Source: Moraxella ovis
Lineage (GTDB): Bacteria; Pseudomonadota; Gammaproteobacteria; Pseudomonadales; Moraxellaceae
Length of the DNA: 64,000 nucleotides
Reading direction: 5' to 3'
Assembly: GCF_900453105.1 (NCBI RefSeq)
Contig: NZ_UGPW01000001.1
Coordinates: 1 to 64,000, forward strand
Each line of letters opens with the position of its first letter. The stretch's first letter is position 1. Positions 37,113 to 45,549 of the stretch are shown one piece after another. Below the pieces are notes generated by a model. That model was given only the letters and a program-made list of their open reading frames with translations. It was not told the DNA's origin and made no database searches. Both the position numbers and the translations under genes were made by a program.

Positions 37113-38084
37113 CTATTGAATATTTAGAAATTCTAAAAATTCTTCGCCATTAAAATCACCTTGGAACAGCTCGCCTTGATCGTTGAAGATGGCAGGTGTG
37201 GCAAATATCGCCAAAGACTGTGCGGCGAGCTGGTTGTGAGTAAGGTTATTCTCGTCGCCTTGGCAGGTTGCTCTGGTGCGGATGCCACGCATGGCTGCAG
37301 AGAGTAGAGAGGCGCGTTTGGTGTTGTCGCTTTCGCACCAAATTTGTCGCATCGGTTCTAGTGATTCATCATAGACAGGGTAGCCGATCGCCTTAATGGT
37401 GATGCCTTTATTATTGAACTCATTGATTTTACTATGGAAAATCTTGCAATACGGACAGTTGATGTCGGTGGCAATATATACCACGGCGCGCTCGGTGCCT
37501 TTGGCGGGGTAGATGGCTAAGGTTTCTTGATCGAGCTGACCTAGGGCATGGCGGTTCTTGGCGTATTCAAAGTCGGTGTCTAGACCTGCAAATAGACCAT
37601 CTTCGATGACTGAAATCTCCCCATTGATGAAGTAACGTCCATCACTGCTCACCAAAAATGGCGTTCCACTGGCAGAAACGCCCCACAGCAAGCCATCGAC
37701 ATTCGTGTGGTAGAAGGCGGCTTGTTGATCGATGTTTTTTAGAACGGTCATGTTGGCAAGCAGATCAGCCTTATGAGCATTCGTGATGGGTGTGCCGGCT
37801 TTGGTCTTTGGGTGGTTGCCTGTGGCTGCTTTTGGGCTTGGATTGGGCTCGATGTTGCCTTGAATGACATAGTTTAGGTCATGCGTGATGAGTAGGGGCT
37901 CTTGACCTTGCCCAAGGCTAAGCAGCAACAAGGAGCTGATCGGGCTCGGCTGTATGCTCTCAACAGGAACGCTAAGACCAGCGCCGTTAAGGGTGGTGCG
38001 AATCTGCGCTTCGTTAATGTTGGCGTGCGCTGTACCCAAAGATAGAATAACGGCTAGACTTAAAGATTTTAGTAAAGTTTTCAT
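37113..38084 (-). CDS. dsbC: DsbC-like thiol:disulfide interchange protein with an apparently duplicated N-domain
   Basis: DsbC isomerises wrong disulfides in the periplasm. The 323-residue protein has a signal peptide (cleavage after AHA, about residue 21) and a thioredoxin-like catalytic domain with active site CPYC at 210-213 in TDINCPYCKIF. E. coli DsbC is about 236 residues. The extra length comes from two similar N-terminal segments, EPLLITHDLNYVIQGNIE and TPFLVSSDGRYFINGEIS, which look like two copies of the DsbC dimerisation domain. The C-terminal part has a further Cys pair (WCES and TCQGD). Confidence 0.85.
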   Translation of the reverse strand: MKTLLKSLSLAVILSLGTAHANINEAQIRTTLNGAGLSVPVESIQPSPISSLLLLSLGQGQEPLLITHDLNYVIQGNIEPNPSPKAATGNHPKTKAGTPITNAHKADLLANMTVLKNIDQQAAFYHTNVDGLLWGVSASGTPFLVSSDGRYFINGEISVIEDGLFAGLDTDFEYAKNRHALGQLDQETLAIYPAKGTERAVVYIATDINCPYCKIFHSKINEFNNKGITIKAIGYPVYDESLEPMRQIWCESDNTKRASLLSAAMRGIRTRATCQGDENNLTHNQLAAQSLAIFATPAIFNDQGELFQGDFNGEEFLEFLNIQ

Positions 38085-38118
38085 ATTTTTGGTTCTTTAA
38101 AATTAAATGATAGCAATC

Positions 38119-38820
38119 TTAAAATTGTTCGATTTCATCAGCTGTTAAGAATCGGCTCTCACCCATATCAAGCCCATCAAGTGTAATGCTACCAATACTG
38201 GCTCGGTGGAGCTCTACGACTTTATTGCCAAAATAACCCATCATGCGCTTGACCTGATGGTATTTACCTTCGGTTAGTATCAGCACAGCATGAGTCTCAT
38301 CGATGAATGATAGCTCAGCAGGGCGCGTCTTTTCAGTATCGCCTTCTAACAATATCCCGTTGGCAACTTGTTTGATTGCGTGGGCTTGTTCGTCTGCGTT
38401 CATCGAATTGGCTAGAGTGATCTCGTAGTGCTTGGGTTGATGGCGCTTGGGGCTGGTCACACGATGCAGCCATGCACCATCATCGGACAGCAGCAATGCA
38501 CCTGTGGTATCTACGTCCAGTCGTCCTGCGATACGAAGGCTACCAATCTCTGGCACAGCGATGAGATCGGTGACGATGGGGTATTCTTTGGCTTTTAGAG
38601 TGCATTCAAAGCCATCTGGCTTATATAGTAGGATGTAGCGATTGCCCTCTGCCACGCTTAAAGGCTCTCCCGCCCACAGTACTTCATCATCGGCATGTAT
38701 GTGTACGCTACCGTCTTTGATGATCTCATCATTGACGGTGATTTCGCCTGCATGCAGGACTTTTTTGGCGTCTTTACGAGACAGTTCGGTGGCTTTGCTT
38801 AGGAATTTATCTAATCTCAT
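38119..38820 (-). CDS. rsuA: 16S rRNA pseudouridine(516) synthase RsuA
   Basis: RsuA converts U516 of 16S rRNA to pseudouridine. The 233-residue protein has an S4-like RNA-binding domain (MRLDKFLSKATELSRKDAKKVLHAGEITVN) and the catalytic domain with GRLDVDTTGALLLSDDGAWLH holding the catalytic Asp. The motif EGKYHQVKRMMGYFGNKVVELHR follows. The size and motifs match the RsuA/RluB/E/F family. RsuA is preferred because of the short N- and C-termini, but the exact target is inferred. Confidence 0.87.
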   Translation of the reverse strand: MRLDKFLSKATELSRKDAKKVLHAGEITVNDEIIKDGSVHIHADDEVLWAGEPLSVAEGNRYILLYKPDGFECTLKAKEYPIVTDLIAVPEIGSLRIAGRLDVDTTGALLLSDDGAWLHRVTSPKRHQPKHYEITLANSMNADEQAHAIKQVANGILLEGDTEKTRPAELSFIDETHAVLILTEGKYHQVKRMMGYFGNKVVELHRASIGSITLDGLDMGESRFLTADEIEQF

Positions 38821-38890
38821 GTGTTGTCTTCATTTAAAAATCATGGCGTTTAGTGTATCATATTTGGCTTATTATATGAAAAAATTTCAC

Positions 38891-39481
38891 ATGAGCTACC
38901 ATACCCTAGCCGCGCCATGCGCTGCGGTTTATGAAATCAAAAAGAGCGAATTTCTTGCTTTTGCCTATCCGATCAACATCAAAGAAGATGTGATGTTTCA
39001 CGTGGAACAATTAAAATCACGCTATCCAGACGCGCGCCATCACTGTACGGCCTACATCATTGGCGATCCACATAATACCACGCACGCAGGCTTTGATGAT
39101 GATGGCGAGCCCAATGGAACCGCAGGCAGAACGATTCTAAATGTCTTACAGCATAAGGGCATTGGCAATGCGTTGGTGGTTGTAGTTCGTTATTTTGGCG
39201 GGATTAAGCTTGGGGCAGGTGGTCTGACTCGCGCCTATGCGACGGTCACGCAGATGGTCGTGGATAAGATGGATTTGGTGGAATTTATTCCAAAATCTGT
39301 GGTGAAAGTGAGCACGGACTTTGCTAACGAAGCCCAAATACGCTATCTGGTGGGACAGGCGAGCGGTGAGATATTATCGGCAGAATACTCTGATAATGTG
39401 ACGATATCGGTGCAGCTAGACAGTGAGAAAGTTCAGGCATTCGGCGAGAGTCTAGGCATCTATGGAGAGATGAGCGAATAA
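38891..39481 (+). CDS. YigZ/IMPACT family protein
   Basis: The 196-residue frame from the ATG at 38891 (MSYHTLAAPCAAVYEIKKSEFLAFAYPI) matches the IMPACT/YigZ family, with signature motifs DARHHCTAYIIGD, DDDGEPNGTAGRTIL and VVVRYFGGIKLGAGGLTRAY. An alternative ATG at 38876 adds five residues. The family is linked to translation or RNA binding, and its biochemical role in bacteria is unclear. A parS site lies inside the coding region, where it encodes the residues MFHVEQ. A terminator follows. Confidence 0.9.
   Translation: MSYHTLAAPCAAVYEIKKSEFLAFAYPINIKEDVMFHVEQLKSRYPDARHHCTAYIIGDPHNTTHAGFDDDGEPNGTAGRTILNVLQHKGIGNALVVVVRYFGGIKLGAGGLTRAYATVTQMVVDKMDLVEFIPKSVVKVSTDFANEAQIRYLVGQASGEILSAEYSDNVTISVQLDSEKVQAFGESLGIYGEMSE
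38994..39009. promoter_or_regulatory. parS: parS ParB-binding site, inside the yigZ-like gene
   Basis: TGTTTCACGTGGAACA is a full parS match. It is the most origin-distal site seen here (39 kb from dnaA) and is embedded in coding sequence. Confidence 0.88.
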
Positions 39482-39491
39482 ACACATACGA

Positions 39492-39520
39492 TAAAGCCCT
39501 AACATCAGTTAGGGCTTTAT
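39492..39520 (+). terminator. Terminator after the yigZ-like gene
   Basis: AAAGCCCTAAC / GTTAGGGCTTT stem followed by AT. Confidence 0.8.
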
Positions 39521-39543
39521 CGTACGGGGGTTTTGCTACTTGC

Positions 39544-39644
39544 TCTATCCTTAAGTTCTATCCATAATATCAACGTTCATCCATGTTGGCATATCCATTC
39601 GCCGTATTCCTTGCTGATGGGTGTATTATGCCAAAACTCGCCTA
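39544..39644. repeat. Intergenic repeat, copy 1 (partly degenerate)
   Basis: Shares CTATCCTTAA, TTCTATCCATAA, TTCATCCATG, TTCCTTGCTG and GGGTGTATTATGCCAA with two other copies at 40.3 and 42.3 kb. The right arm (CAGGGATGAAAATACG in the others) has diverged here. It lies downstream of a terminator and overlaps the longer, rejected start of the thioesterase frame. Confidence 0.75.
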
Positions 39645-39746
39645 GTGCGAAAAGATGCTAATGTCGTAAAGTGGTGTAAGCATATGCTTACAACGTTCCC
39701 GATGGGTTATGCTACAATATCAACGACTATCAATATAAGACTTATT

Positions 39747-40187
39747 ATGAAGCCATTATCGTATTTTTTAGACCGTATTCCTGCCGCGAGTTCTCTTGAT
39801 ATTCGTGTTCTTGAGCACGATGCATCGTGTGTGCGTCTGCTGCTGCCATATCAAGGCAATACCAACCATCATCAGACAATGTTTGGCGGCAGTTTGTCAT
39901 TGGCAGCGACTTTGGCAGGTTGGGCGATCACATATGAGAATGTGCAAAAGGTGGATGGCAATATCGTCATCAAAAGCAGCCAAATGCGATATCTGGCGCC
40001 CGCACCAAGCGATGTGGAAGTGGTGGCAGAGCTCGATGACATGGATTGCCAAAGTGTCAAAGAGGCCTTCGAGAGATTTGGGCGGGCGCGTGTGAATGTG
40101 GTGTGCCGATTGTATTGCGATCAAAAAGATGTCGGACATTTTAGCGGCATATATGTCGCTATCAAGCCAAATGATACACACCAATAA
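39747..40187 (+). CDS. YiiD C-terminal-domain-like thioesterase
   Basis: The start at 39747 (MKPLSYFLDRIPAASSLDI, 146 residues) was preferred over an in-frame start at 39621 that runs through a dispersed repeat. The sequence has the hot-dog-fold pattern NHHQTMFGGSLSLAATLAGWAI with a helix after the conserved Gly-Gly. It also has IVIKSSQMRYLAPAPSDVEVVA and a C-terminal beta strand. It resembles the thioesterase domain found at the C-terminus of YiiD and as stand-alone proteins. The acyl substrate is unknown. Confidence 0.8.
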   Translation: MKPLSYFLDRIPAASSLDIRVLEHDASCVRLLLPYQGNTNHHQTMFGGSLSLAATLAGWAITYENVQKVDGNIVIKSSQMRYLAPAPSDVEVVAELDDMDCQSVKEAFERFGRARVNVVCRLYCDQKDVGHFSGIYVAIKPNDTHQ

Positions 40188-40188
40188 C

Positions 40189-40223
40189 AAATAAAGCCAC
40201 AGATTACTCTGCGGCTTTATTTA
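40189..40223 (+). terminator. Terminator after the thioesterase gene
   Basis: AAATAAAGCC / GGCTTTATTT stem with an inner CAGA/TCTG pairing. Confidence 0.75.
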
Positions 40224-40228
40224 TTTTA

Positions 40229-40390
40229 GCTCCTTTGCTCTATCCTAGTTGCTTGTGTCCATACGTTGCTTAAGATTAAGCAAGTCACAGCGTTCATCCT
40301 GCGGGCTATCCATTACCCTATCCTTGCTGCTTGGGTGTATTATGCCAAGTTCTGGCAGGGATGAAAATACGCCAACTTCTCAAATGTGTG
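40229..40390. repeat. Intergenic repeat, copy 2
   Basis: The core at about 40289-40384 matches copy 3. The right part, from GTGTATTATGCCAAGTTCT to AATACGCCAACTTCT, is identical over about 46 bases except one position. Outer arms TTCATCC..TGC and GCA.GGGATGAA can pair over the length of the unit. It occupies most of the gap before oppA. Confidence 0.8.
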
Positions 40391-40525
40391 TAAGATATTG
40401 ACTACAAACTTGTATCTATCCCACATCTATATAAAAATATTATTCCAAATAAGAATAAAGAAACCTCTATGTCCGATTCATGACAGTGTTAAAATACCCC
40501 AAAGATTAACCAACCCGAGGTTTTT

Positions 40526-42136
40526 ATGAATTTTACCAAGCACAGCACCACCGCATTGGTATTAGGTGTGATGTTAGCACTCACAGGCTGCGGTGATAAA
40601 TCCGCCACAGACACCGCCACCAAAACAGACAAAACCACGCTCACCATTAACAATGGTGCTGAGATCAGCTCCTTAGATCCGCATAAGACAGGCGGTGTAC
40701 CGGAGTCGGGTGTGGCGCGTCAGCAGTTCGTAGGGCTCACGACAACCGATGCTGATGGTAAGCTCATCGCAGGCATTGCTGAGAGCTGGGAGACTAGTGA
40801 TAATATCACGTGGACCTTCAAGCTGCGTGATGCGAAATGGTCAAATGGCGACGCCGTCACCGCCCAAGACTTTGTTTATAGTTTTCAGCGTATGGTGAAT
40901 CCAGAGACTGCTGCCAACTTCGCCAACTTCGTAGCAGATGCTAAGTTCTTAAATGCTGGCGACATCATCGAGGGTAAGCGTAAGCCTGCAGAGCTGGGTG
41001 TCAAAGCACTGGATGACAAGACCTTACAAATCAGGCTGTCTGAGGCGGTGCCATATTTACCGCAGATGCTTGCTTATACCGCAATGCGTCCTGTTCCCCA
41101 AAAAGTCGTAGAAGCGCTTGGCGATGCTTGGGCAAAACCTGAGAACATCGTGGTTAACGGTCCGTACATCATCAAAAATTGGCGCGTGGGCGAGAGAATG
41201 AATTTCGTTAAAAACCCTCATTATTACGATGCGGATAATGTCGCCATTGAGAATTTGGTGCTGTTACCGATCGACAGCGGCCCTACGGATTATGCGCGTT
41301 ATCAGGCGGGCGAGATTGATGTGACTTATACCGATGTGCCAAGCGACATTCTGGCATCTGTCAAGGGTGATGACGTGAAGACATCGCCATCGTTCTGTTC
41401 GTATTATTATGAGATGAACGTGAATAAGCCGCCATTTAACGATGTTCGTGTTCGTCGTGCCATGACCTTGGCGCTAGACCGCGAGACCATCGCCGAGAAA
41501 GTCGCCGCCCGTGGCGAGACGCCTTCTTATCAGATGACCCCAACGGTGGTGTCGAATAACCCAAATTACACCCCAGAGTGGCAAAAACTTGATAAGGAAG
41601 CGCGCATCGCAGAAGCCAAGCGTCTGTTAAATGAAGCAGGCTATAATGAGCAAAACCCGCTAAAATTCGACCTGCTGTATAACACCAGTGAGAACCATAA
41701 AAAAGTCGCCGTCGCAGCACAGTCTTTATGGCAAGAGGCGTTAGGCTTTGCCAAAATTACCCTTGTCAATCAAGAATGGAAAGCATATCTGGCCAGCCGC
41801 CGTAACCACGAACATCAGATGGCGCGTGCGGCATGGTGCGGTGATTATGACGATCCCGCAGCGTTCTTAAACGTCATGCGTACAGAGGGTTCGGGTAACT
41901 ATGGCGATTATTCTAGCCAAGAATATGACAACCTATTAAAGACGTCTTTGAGCAAGTCAGACGATGCTGAGCGTGCCAAGGTATACCATCAGCTAGAGGC
42001 GATCTTGGACAAAGATGTACCGAACATTTGGGTGTATTATCAAGTGAATGCTCGCGTGGTTAAGCCTTACGTGGCAGGCTATTCGACTAACGACGCCTTG
42101 GGCAATTGGCAAGCCAAATATTGGTCGATTAAATAA
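40526..42136 (+). CDS. oppA: Peptide ABC transporter substrate-binding lipoprotein (OppA-like)
   Basis: The 536-residue protein begins with a lipoprotein signal whose lipobox is LALTGC (acylated Cys22). It continues with an SBP family 5 fold: NGAEISSLDPHKTGG, ESWETSDNITWTFKLRDAKWSNGDAVTAQDFVYSFQR and MTLALDRETIAEKV. Such proteins bind oligopeptides in the periplasm for an Opp permease. No oppB, C, D or F genes are adjacent, so it is an orphan binding protein here. Two terminators follow. Confidence 0.92.
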   Translation: MNFTKHSTTALVLGVMLALTGCGDKSATDTATKTDKTTLTINNGAEISSLDPHKTGGVPESGVARQQFVGLTTTDADGKLIAGIAESWETSDNITWTFKLRDAKWSNGDAVTAQDFVYSFQRMVNPETAANFANFVADAKFLNAGDIIEGKRKPAELGVKALDDKTLQIRLSEAVPYLPQMLAYTAMRPVPQKVVEALGDAWAKPENIVVNGPYIIKNWRVGERMNFVKNPHYYDADNVAIENLVLLPIDSGPTDYARYQAGEIDVTYTDVPSDILASVKGDDVKTSPSFCSYYYEMNVNKPPFNDVRVRRAMTLALDRETIAEKVAARGETPSYQMTPTVVSNNPNYTPEWQKLDKEARIAEAKRLLNEAGYNEQNPLKFDLLYNTSENHKKVAVAAQSLWQEALGFAKITLVNQEWKAYLASRRNHEHQMARAAWCGDYDDPAAFLNVMRTEGSGNYGDYSSQEYDNLLKTSLSKSDDAERAKVYHQLEAILDKDVPNIWVYYQVNARVVKPYVAGYSTNDALGNWQAKYWSIK

Positions 42137-42149
42137 TCGAAAGATTCAT

Positions 42150-42182
42150 AAAAAAGACTTGGTGTGCGCCAAGTCTTTTTTA
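42150..42182 (+). terminator. Terminator after oppA
   Basis: AAAAAGACTTGG / CCAAGTCTTTTT with loop tgtgcg. Confidence 0.88.
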
Positions 42183-42212
42183 CCCGTCAGAGTAGAACTA
42201 TTGACCTCAATA

Positions 42213-42243
42213 TAAAAAGACCGCAATTAATGCGGTCTTTTTA
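42213..42243. terminator. Second terminator after oppA
   Basis: AAAAAGACCGCA / TGCGGTCTTTTT with loop attaa, 30 bp beyond the first. Confidence 0.82.
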
Positions 42244-42277
42244 GGTGGGAGGATTGTTACTACTTAACTACTTGTTG

Positions 42278-42420
42278 CGTCATCCTTAACTTCTATCCAT
42301 AAACCACAGCATTCATCCATGCTAGCGCATCCATTTGCCGTTTTCCTTGCTGCTTGAGTGTATTATGCCAAGTTCTAGCAGGGATGAAAATACGCCAACT
42401 TCTTAAAATACTGTAAGTTT
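42278..42420. repeat. Intergenic repeat, copy 3
   Basis: Closest to copy 2 in its right half and to copy 1 in its left half. Arms TTCATCCATGCTAG and CTAGCAGGGATGAA are complementary at 13 of 14 positions and enclose about 50 bases. The unit can therefore fold into one large hairpin. Confidence 0.8.
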
Positions 42421-42435
42421 TAGCTTACATGCTAT

Positions 42436-43425
42436 CTATAGCGAACGTACAACGTCAGCGAACAGCTCGTAGGAGTATTTTTGTTTGGCTTTGTCATGAA
42501 TGTAGCTGACTGCCATTAGCTCATCTGCTCGAATGCGTGATTGTAGCTCTTCGATTTGTTCTTTGGCAGTGGCAGGCGAGCCAATGATGCTGCACGCCAT
42601 CATGCTTTTTGCCATGTTTAGAATGTGAGGCGGCACATGACTTTGGATGTCTGCAACAGGTGGCTTCATGCCGGAGCGATCGCCCGTTACTACATTCAAG
42701 AAGAACTGAAGACTTGTCGTGGAGAGCAGTTCGGCTTCATCATCACTGTCTGCGATGATGGCGTTGATGCCTGCGATGACCTGCGGGGCGTCGAGCACGG
42801 CAGATGGCTTAAAGTAGTTGCGATAAATGTCCACCGCCTGAGTCAAGAATCTCGGTGCAAAGTGAGAGGCGAATGCATAAGGCAAGCCCAATTCCGCCGC
42901 CAAATAGGCGCTCTCGGTGCTTGAGCCTAGGATATAAAGCGGTACATGAAGCCCCTTGGCAGGGTAGGCGCGAACCTTTTTGCCCTGATCATCATCGCCA
43001 AAATAAAACTGAAGCTCTTTAATGTCGCTAGGAAAGCTCATCGCGAAGTCATCTTGATGGCGACGAATCGCTCGCGCTGTCTGCGGGTCTGTACCTGGTG
43101 CACGACCAAGCCCTAGATCGATACGGTTCGGGTATAGGCTTGCCAGCGTGCCGTATTGCTCTGCGACGATGAATGGCGAATGGTTGGGTAGCATGACGCC
43201 GCCCGAGCCAACTCGGATCGTGTTTGTTTTATCAAGCACGCGCTGAATCAGCAGGCTGGTCGCTGAGCTTGCCAGATAGGGCATGTTGTGATGTTCGGCG
43301 ATCCAGTAGCGTGAATAGCCCAGCTTCTCGGCGCGCTGCGCCAGATCAACCAAGTCGTCCACGGCGTCGGTAAAGGTCTCACCATCGCGAAATGGCGCTA
43401 GGTTTAGGATGGATACGTCAGTCAT
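42436..43425 (-). CDS. LLM-class (luciferase-like) flavin-dependent oxidoreductase
   Basis: A 329-residue TIM-barrel monooxygenase-like protein. Motifs are LNLAPFRDG at the start, SRYWIAEHHNMPYLASSATSLLI, RVGSGGVMLPNHSPFIVAEQYGTLASLYPNRIDLGLGRAPGTD and ILGSSTESAYLAAELGLPYAFASHFAP. This is the YhbW-like subgroup, which uses FMN but has no luciferase activity; its substrate is not known. It lies directly downstream of an ArsR-type regulator gene on the same strand. An operator-like tandem repeat occupies the gap between them. Confidence 0.88.
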   Translation of the reverse strand: MTDVSILNLAPFRDGETFTDAVDDLVDLAQRAEKLGYSRYWIAEHHNMPYLASSATSLLIQRVLDKTNTIRVGSGGVMLPNHSPFIVAEQYGTLASLYPNRIDLGLGRAPGTDPQTARAIRRHQDDFAMSFPSDIKELQFYFGDDDQGKKVRAYPAKGLHVPLYILGSSTESAYLAAELGLPYAFASHFAPRFLTQAVDIYRNYFKPSAVLDAPQVIAGINAIIADSDDEAELLSTTSLQFFLNVVTGDRSGMKPPVADIQSHVPPHILNMAKSMMACSIIGSPATAKEQIEELQSRIRADELMAVSYIHDKAKQKYSYELFADVVRSL

Positions 43426-43460
43426 AATGGTTTTCTTCTTTGTAAAATTTATAAATATCT

Positions 43461-43488
43461 ATCAATATAGATATATCAATATAGATAT
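43461..43488. promoter_or_regulatory. Tandem operator-like repeat upstream of the LLM oxidoreductase gene
   Basis: The 14-mer ATCAATATAGATAT occurs twice head-to-tail without a gap, 36 bp before the oxidoreductase start. AGATAT text recurs upstream of the ArsR gene, so both may be bound by that regulator. Confidence 0.6.
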
Positions 43489-43552
43489 GAGTGATAAAGG
43501 TTTTTTCAAGGAAATATAAGCTTTGGGTAAATTTGGCTTGGCGATACTTTTG

Positions 43553-43867
43553 TTAATTTAGCTCATGTGTGATTTGGTGGATAAAATCACGCACGCCTTG
43601 AGCGCGATATCGATAGTAGGTCCATTTGCCTAGTCGTTTGCTCTCTATCAGCCCCGCGTTCTGTAGACTGGCCAAATAGCTTGAGATGACCGACTGAGCC
43701 AGTCCTGACTTATCAGCGATCACGCCCACACAGATGCCGCCATCAAAACCTGTCTCAGCGCAGCGCAGTGCATCAGTACCGAAATGGGTCGCAGGGTCTT
43801 TTAACCATAATAGAATCTGGTAACGGCTGTCGTTGCCAAGCACCTTAAAAATCTCAGTTGATTTCAT
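43553..43867 (-). CDS. ArsR-family transcriptional regulator
   Basis: A 104-residue winged helix-turn-helix protein starting MKSTEIFKVLGNDSRYQILLWLKDP; an extra in-frame Met 15 bp upstream is possible. The recognition helix region is SGLAQSVISSYLASLQNAGLIESKRLGKWTYYRY. Two cysteines at CAETGFDGGICVG lie before it and could sense metal or redox state; this is inference. It precedes the flavin oxidoreductase gene on the same strand and probably represses it and itself. Confidence 0.85.
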   Translation of the reverse strand: MKSTEIFKVLGNDSRYQILLWLKDPATHFGTDALRCAETGFDGGICVGVIADKSGLAQSVISSYLASLQNAGLIESKRLGKWTYYRYRAQGVRDFIHQITHELN

Positions 43868-43893
43868 ATATAAAATAACCAAATCTAAACTTA

Positions 43894-43925
43894 CATATCA
43901 TTATATCTGTAATTTTAGATATGTC
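43894..43925. promoter_or_regulatory. Inverted repeat upstream of the arsR-like gene
   Basis: ACATATC and GATATGT form a perfect 7-bp inverted repeat separated by 18 bp, with TATATCTG and TTAGATAT inside. This is a possible autoregulatory operator. Confidence 0.45.
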
Positions 43926-44014
43926 AAGTTATTAGCATTAGATAAGTTCGAGACTAAGCAGACAATCATGCTACAATGCACATCCATCCTTAGCCATGAC
44001 AATTAAACCCAGCC

Positions 44015-44917
44015 ATGTCAGATTTTGTTCCGCCGATGATTGCTGGCGTATCACCAAGCACGATTTATCTTGAGAAATTAGTCAGTCCGCCTGTCGATTT
44101 ATTTACTTTCTTATGCCAAAAATTCCCCCATGTGGGCATTCCGGAATGGCGCAGACGCTTTGATGATGGGTTGGTATTTTGGGAGGATGGCGAGACTACC
44201 ACCATAGATGCGCCTTATGTACATGGGCGTTCGGTGTATTATTATCGATTTTTGGAGGATGAGGTTGTTGTGCCTTTTGCTCATGAGGTGCTTTATGAGA
44301 ACGACAGATTCATGGTGGTGGACAAGCCGCATTTTTTGGCGGTAACGCCAGGCGGTGAGTACGTTCGTCAGACGCTACTCACTCGGCTAAAGCAGCAGAC
44401 CAATAATCCTGACCTCTCGCCCGTTCATCGGCTGGATCGTGAGACGGCAGGGTTGATTCTGATCAGTAAAGATGTAAAGACTCGCGGCATCTATCAGTCG
44501 CTGTTCTCAGATAATGCCATTCATAAAATTTATCACGCCATCGCACCCTGCAATGCCGATATGGCATTTCCGATGGATGTTCACTTACATCTAACGCGCG
44601 GCGAGCCATTTTATACGATGCGTGTCGATGTCAATACGCCGCCGAACTCGCACACACTCATTCATCAGCTGGAGACCCAAGGCGACTGGGCAAAGTATGA
44701 GCTGCATCCCACGACAGGCAAGCTGCATCAGCTACGAGTACATCTAAACCATCTGGGCATGCCCATCAAGAACGACCCTTATTATCCGCAGGTTAAGCAC
44801 AAAGCGCGTGGCGAGTTCGATGCACCGCTACAGCTGCTCGCCAAATCGCTGTCATTCATCGATCCTGTCACGGGCGAGCAGATTGATTTTCATTCAAGGC
44901 GAAAGCTTGATTTTTGA
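44015..44917 (+). CDS. RluA-family pseudouridine synthase
   Basis: A 300-residue RluA-family enzyme with the catalytic segment SPVHRLDRETAGLILISKD (Asp in HRLDRE) and the RNA-binding region ELHPTTGKLHQLRVHLNHLGMPIKNDPYYP. It has no obvious S4 domain at the N-terminus. The RNA target (tRNA or 23S rRNA) is not clear from sequence. It is divergent from the ArsR gene, with a TACAAT-type -10 near 43970. Confidence 0.87.
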   Translation: MSDFVPPMIAGVSPSTIYLEKLVSPPVDLFTFLCQKFPHVGIPEWRRRFDDGLVFWEDGETTTIDAPYVHGRSVYYYRFLEDEVVVPFAHEVLYENDRFMVVDKPHFLAVTPGGEYVRQTLLTRLKQQTNNPDLSPVHRLDRETAGLILISKDVKTRGIYQSLFSDNAIHKIYHAIAPCNADMAFPMDVHLHLTRGEPFYTMRVDVNTPPNSHTLIHQLETQGDWAKYELHPTTGKLHQLRVHLNHLGMPIKNDPYYPQVKHKARGEFDAPLQLLAKSLSFIDPVTGEQIDFHSRRKLDF

Positions 44918-45033
44918 TGGCGTGCGCCAGCTTTCGCGAATTGACAAATCAGGGCGAGAATGCTATTTTTTGATGAGATTATATCCGTTAAAGCCGATTG
45001 TTAGGCTTATCATCATTGAACAAGGAGTAAAAA

Positions 45034-45534
45034 ATGAGCGAATTTGTAACCTGTGACCTGTTGGATGACAACGCGGATAAAGACATTCAGGTGGTCAGCC
45101 CAAGCATGGATGGGAAGTTTTTCCGTAGTTTTGGCGGCAAAAAAGCATTCGGCGGGCAGGCAGTTACGGTCAAGTGCTTCGAGGATAATTCACGTGTCAA
45201 AGAGCTACTTGCGACCGATGGTGCTGGCAAGGTGCTCGTCGTAGATGGCGGTGCCTCGATGCGCTGTGCACTGCTTGGTGACATGATCGCTGAGAGCGCG
45301 GTCAAATATGGTTGGGCAGGCGTGATCGTCTATGGCTGTGTGCGTGATGTCGATGCGTTGACCGAGCTGGATTTGGGTGTGCATGCGCTGGGCTGCATTC
45401 CCCAAAAATCCACCCGCAAAGGCATCGGTGAGACAGGCGTGACGCTAAATTTTGGCGGGGTTAGCATCAAAGATGGCGCATACGTCTATGCTGATAATAA
45501 TGGCATCTTGGTATCAGATGCTGCTTTGATCTGA
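45034..45534 (+). CDS. rraA: Ribonuclease E activity regulator RraA (RraA family)
   Basis: The 166-residue protein matches RraA: MSEFVTCDLLDDNADKDIQVV, FGGKKAFGGQAVTVKCFEDNSRVKELLATDG, GKVLVVDGGASMRCALLGDMIAESAVKYGWAGVIVYG, and CVRDVDALTELDLGVHALG. In E. coli RraA binds RNase E and inhibits its activity. Related proteins are aldolases of 4-hydroxy-4-methyl-2-oxoglutarate, so the annotation is by length and similarity. An AAGGAG ribosome site precedes the ATG. A terminator follows. Confidence 0.9.
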   Translation: MSEFVTCDLLDDNADKDIQVVSPSMDGKFFRSFGGKKAFGGQAVTVKCFEDNSRVKELLATDGAGKVLVVDGGASMRCALLGDMIAESAVKYGWAGVIVYGCVRDVDALTELDLGVHALGCIPQKSTRKGIGETGVTLNFGGVSIKDGAYVYADNNGILVSDAALI

Positions 45535-45549
45535 ATGCAGCTGCTATAT

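Noticed and set aside
39621-39746. Longer start of the thioesterase gene
   Set aside because: It runs through part of a dispersed repeat, and the thioesterase similarity begins at 39747.
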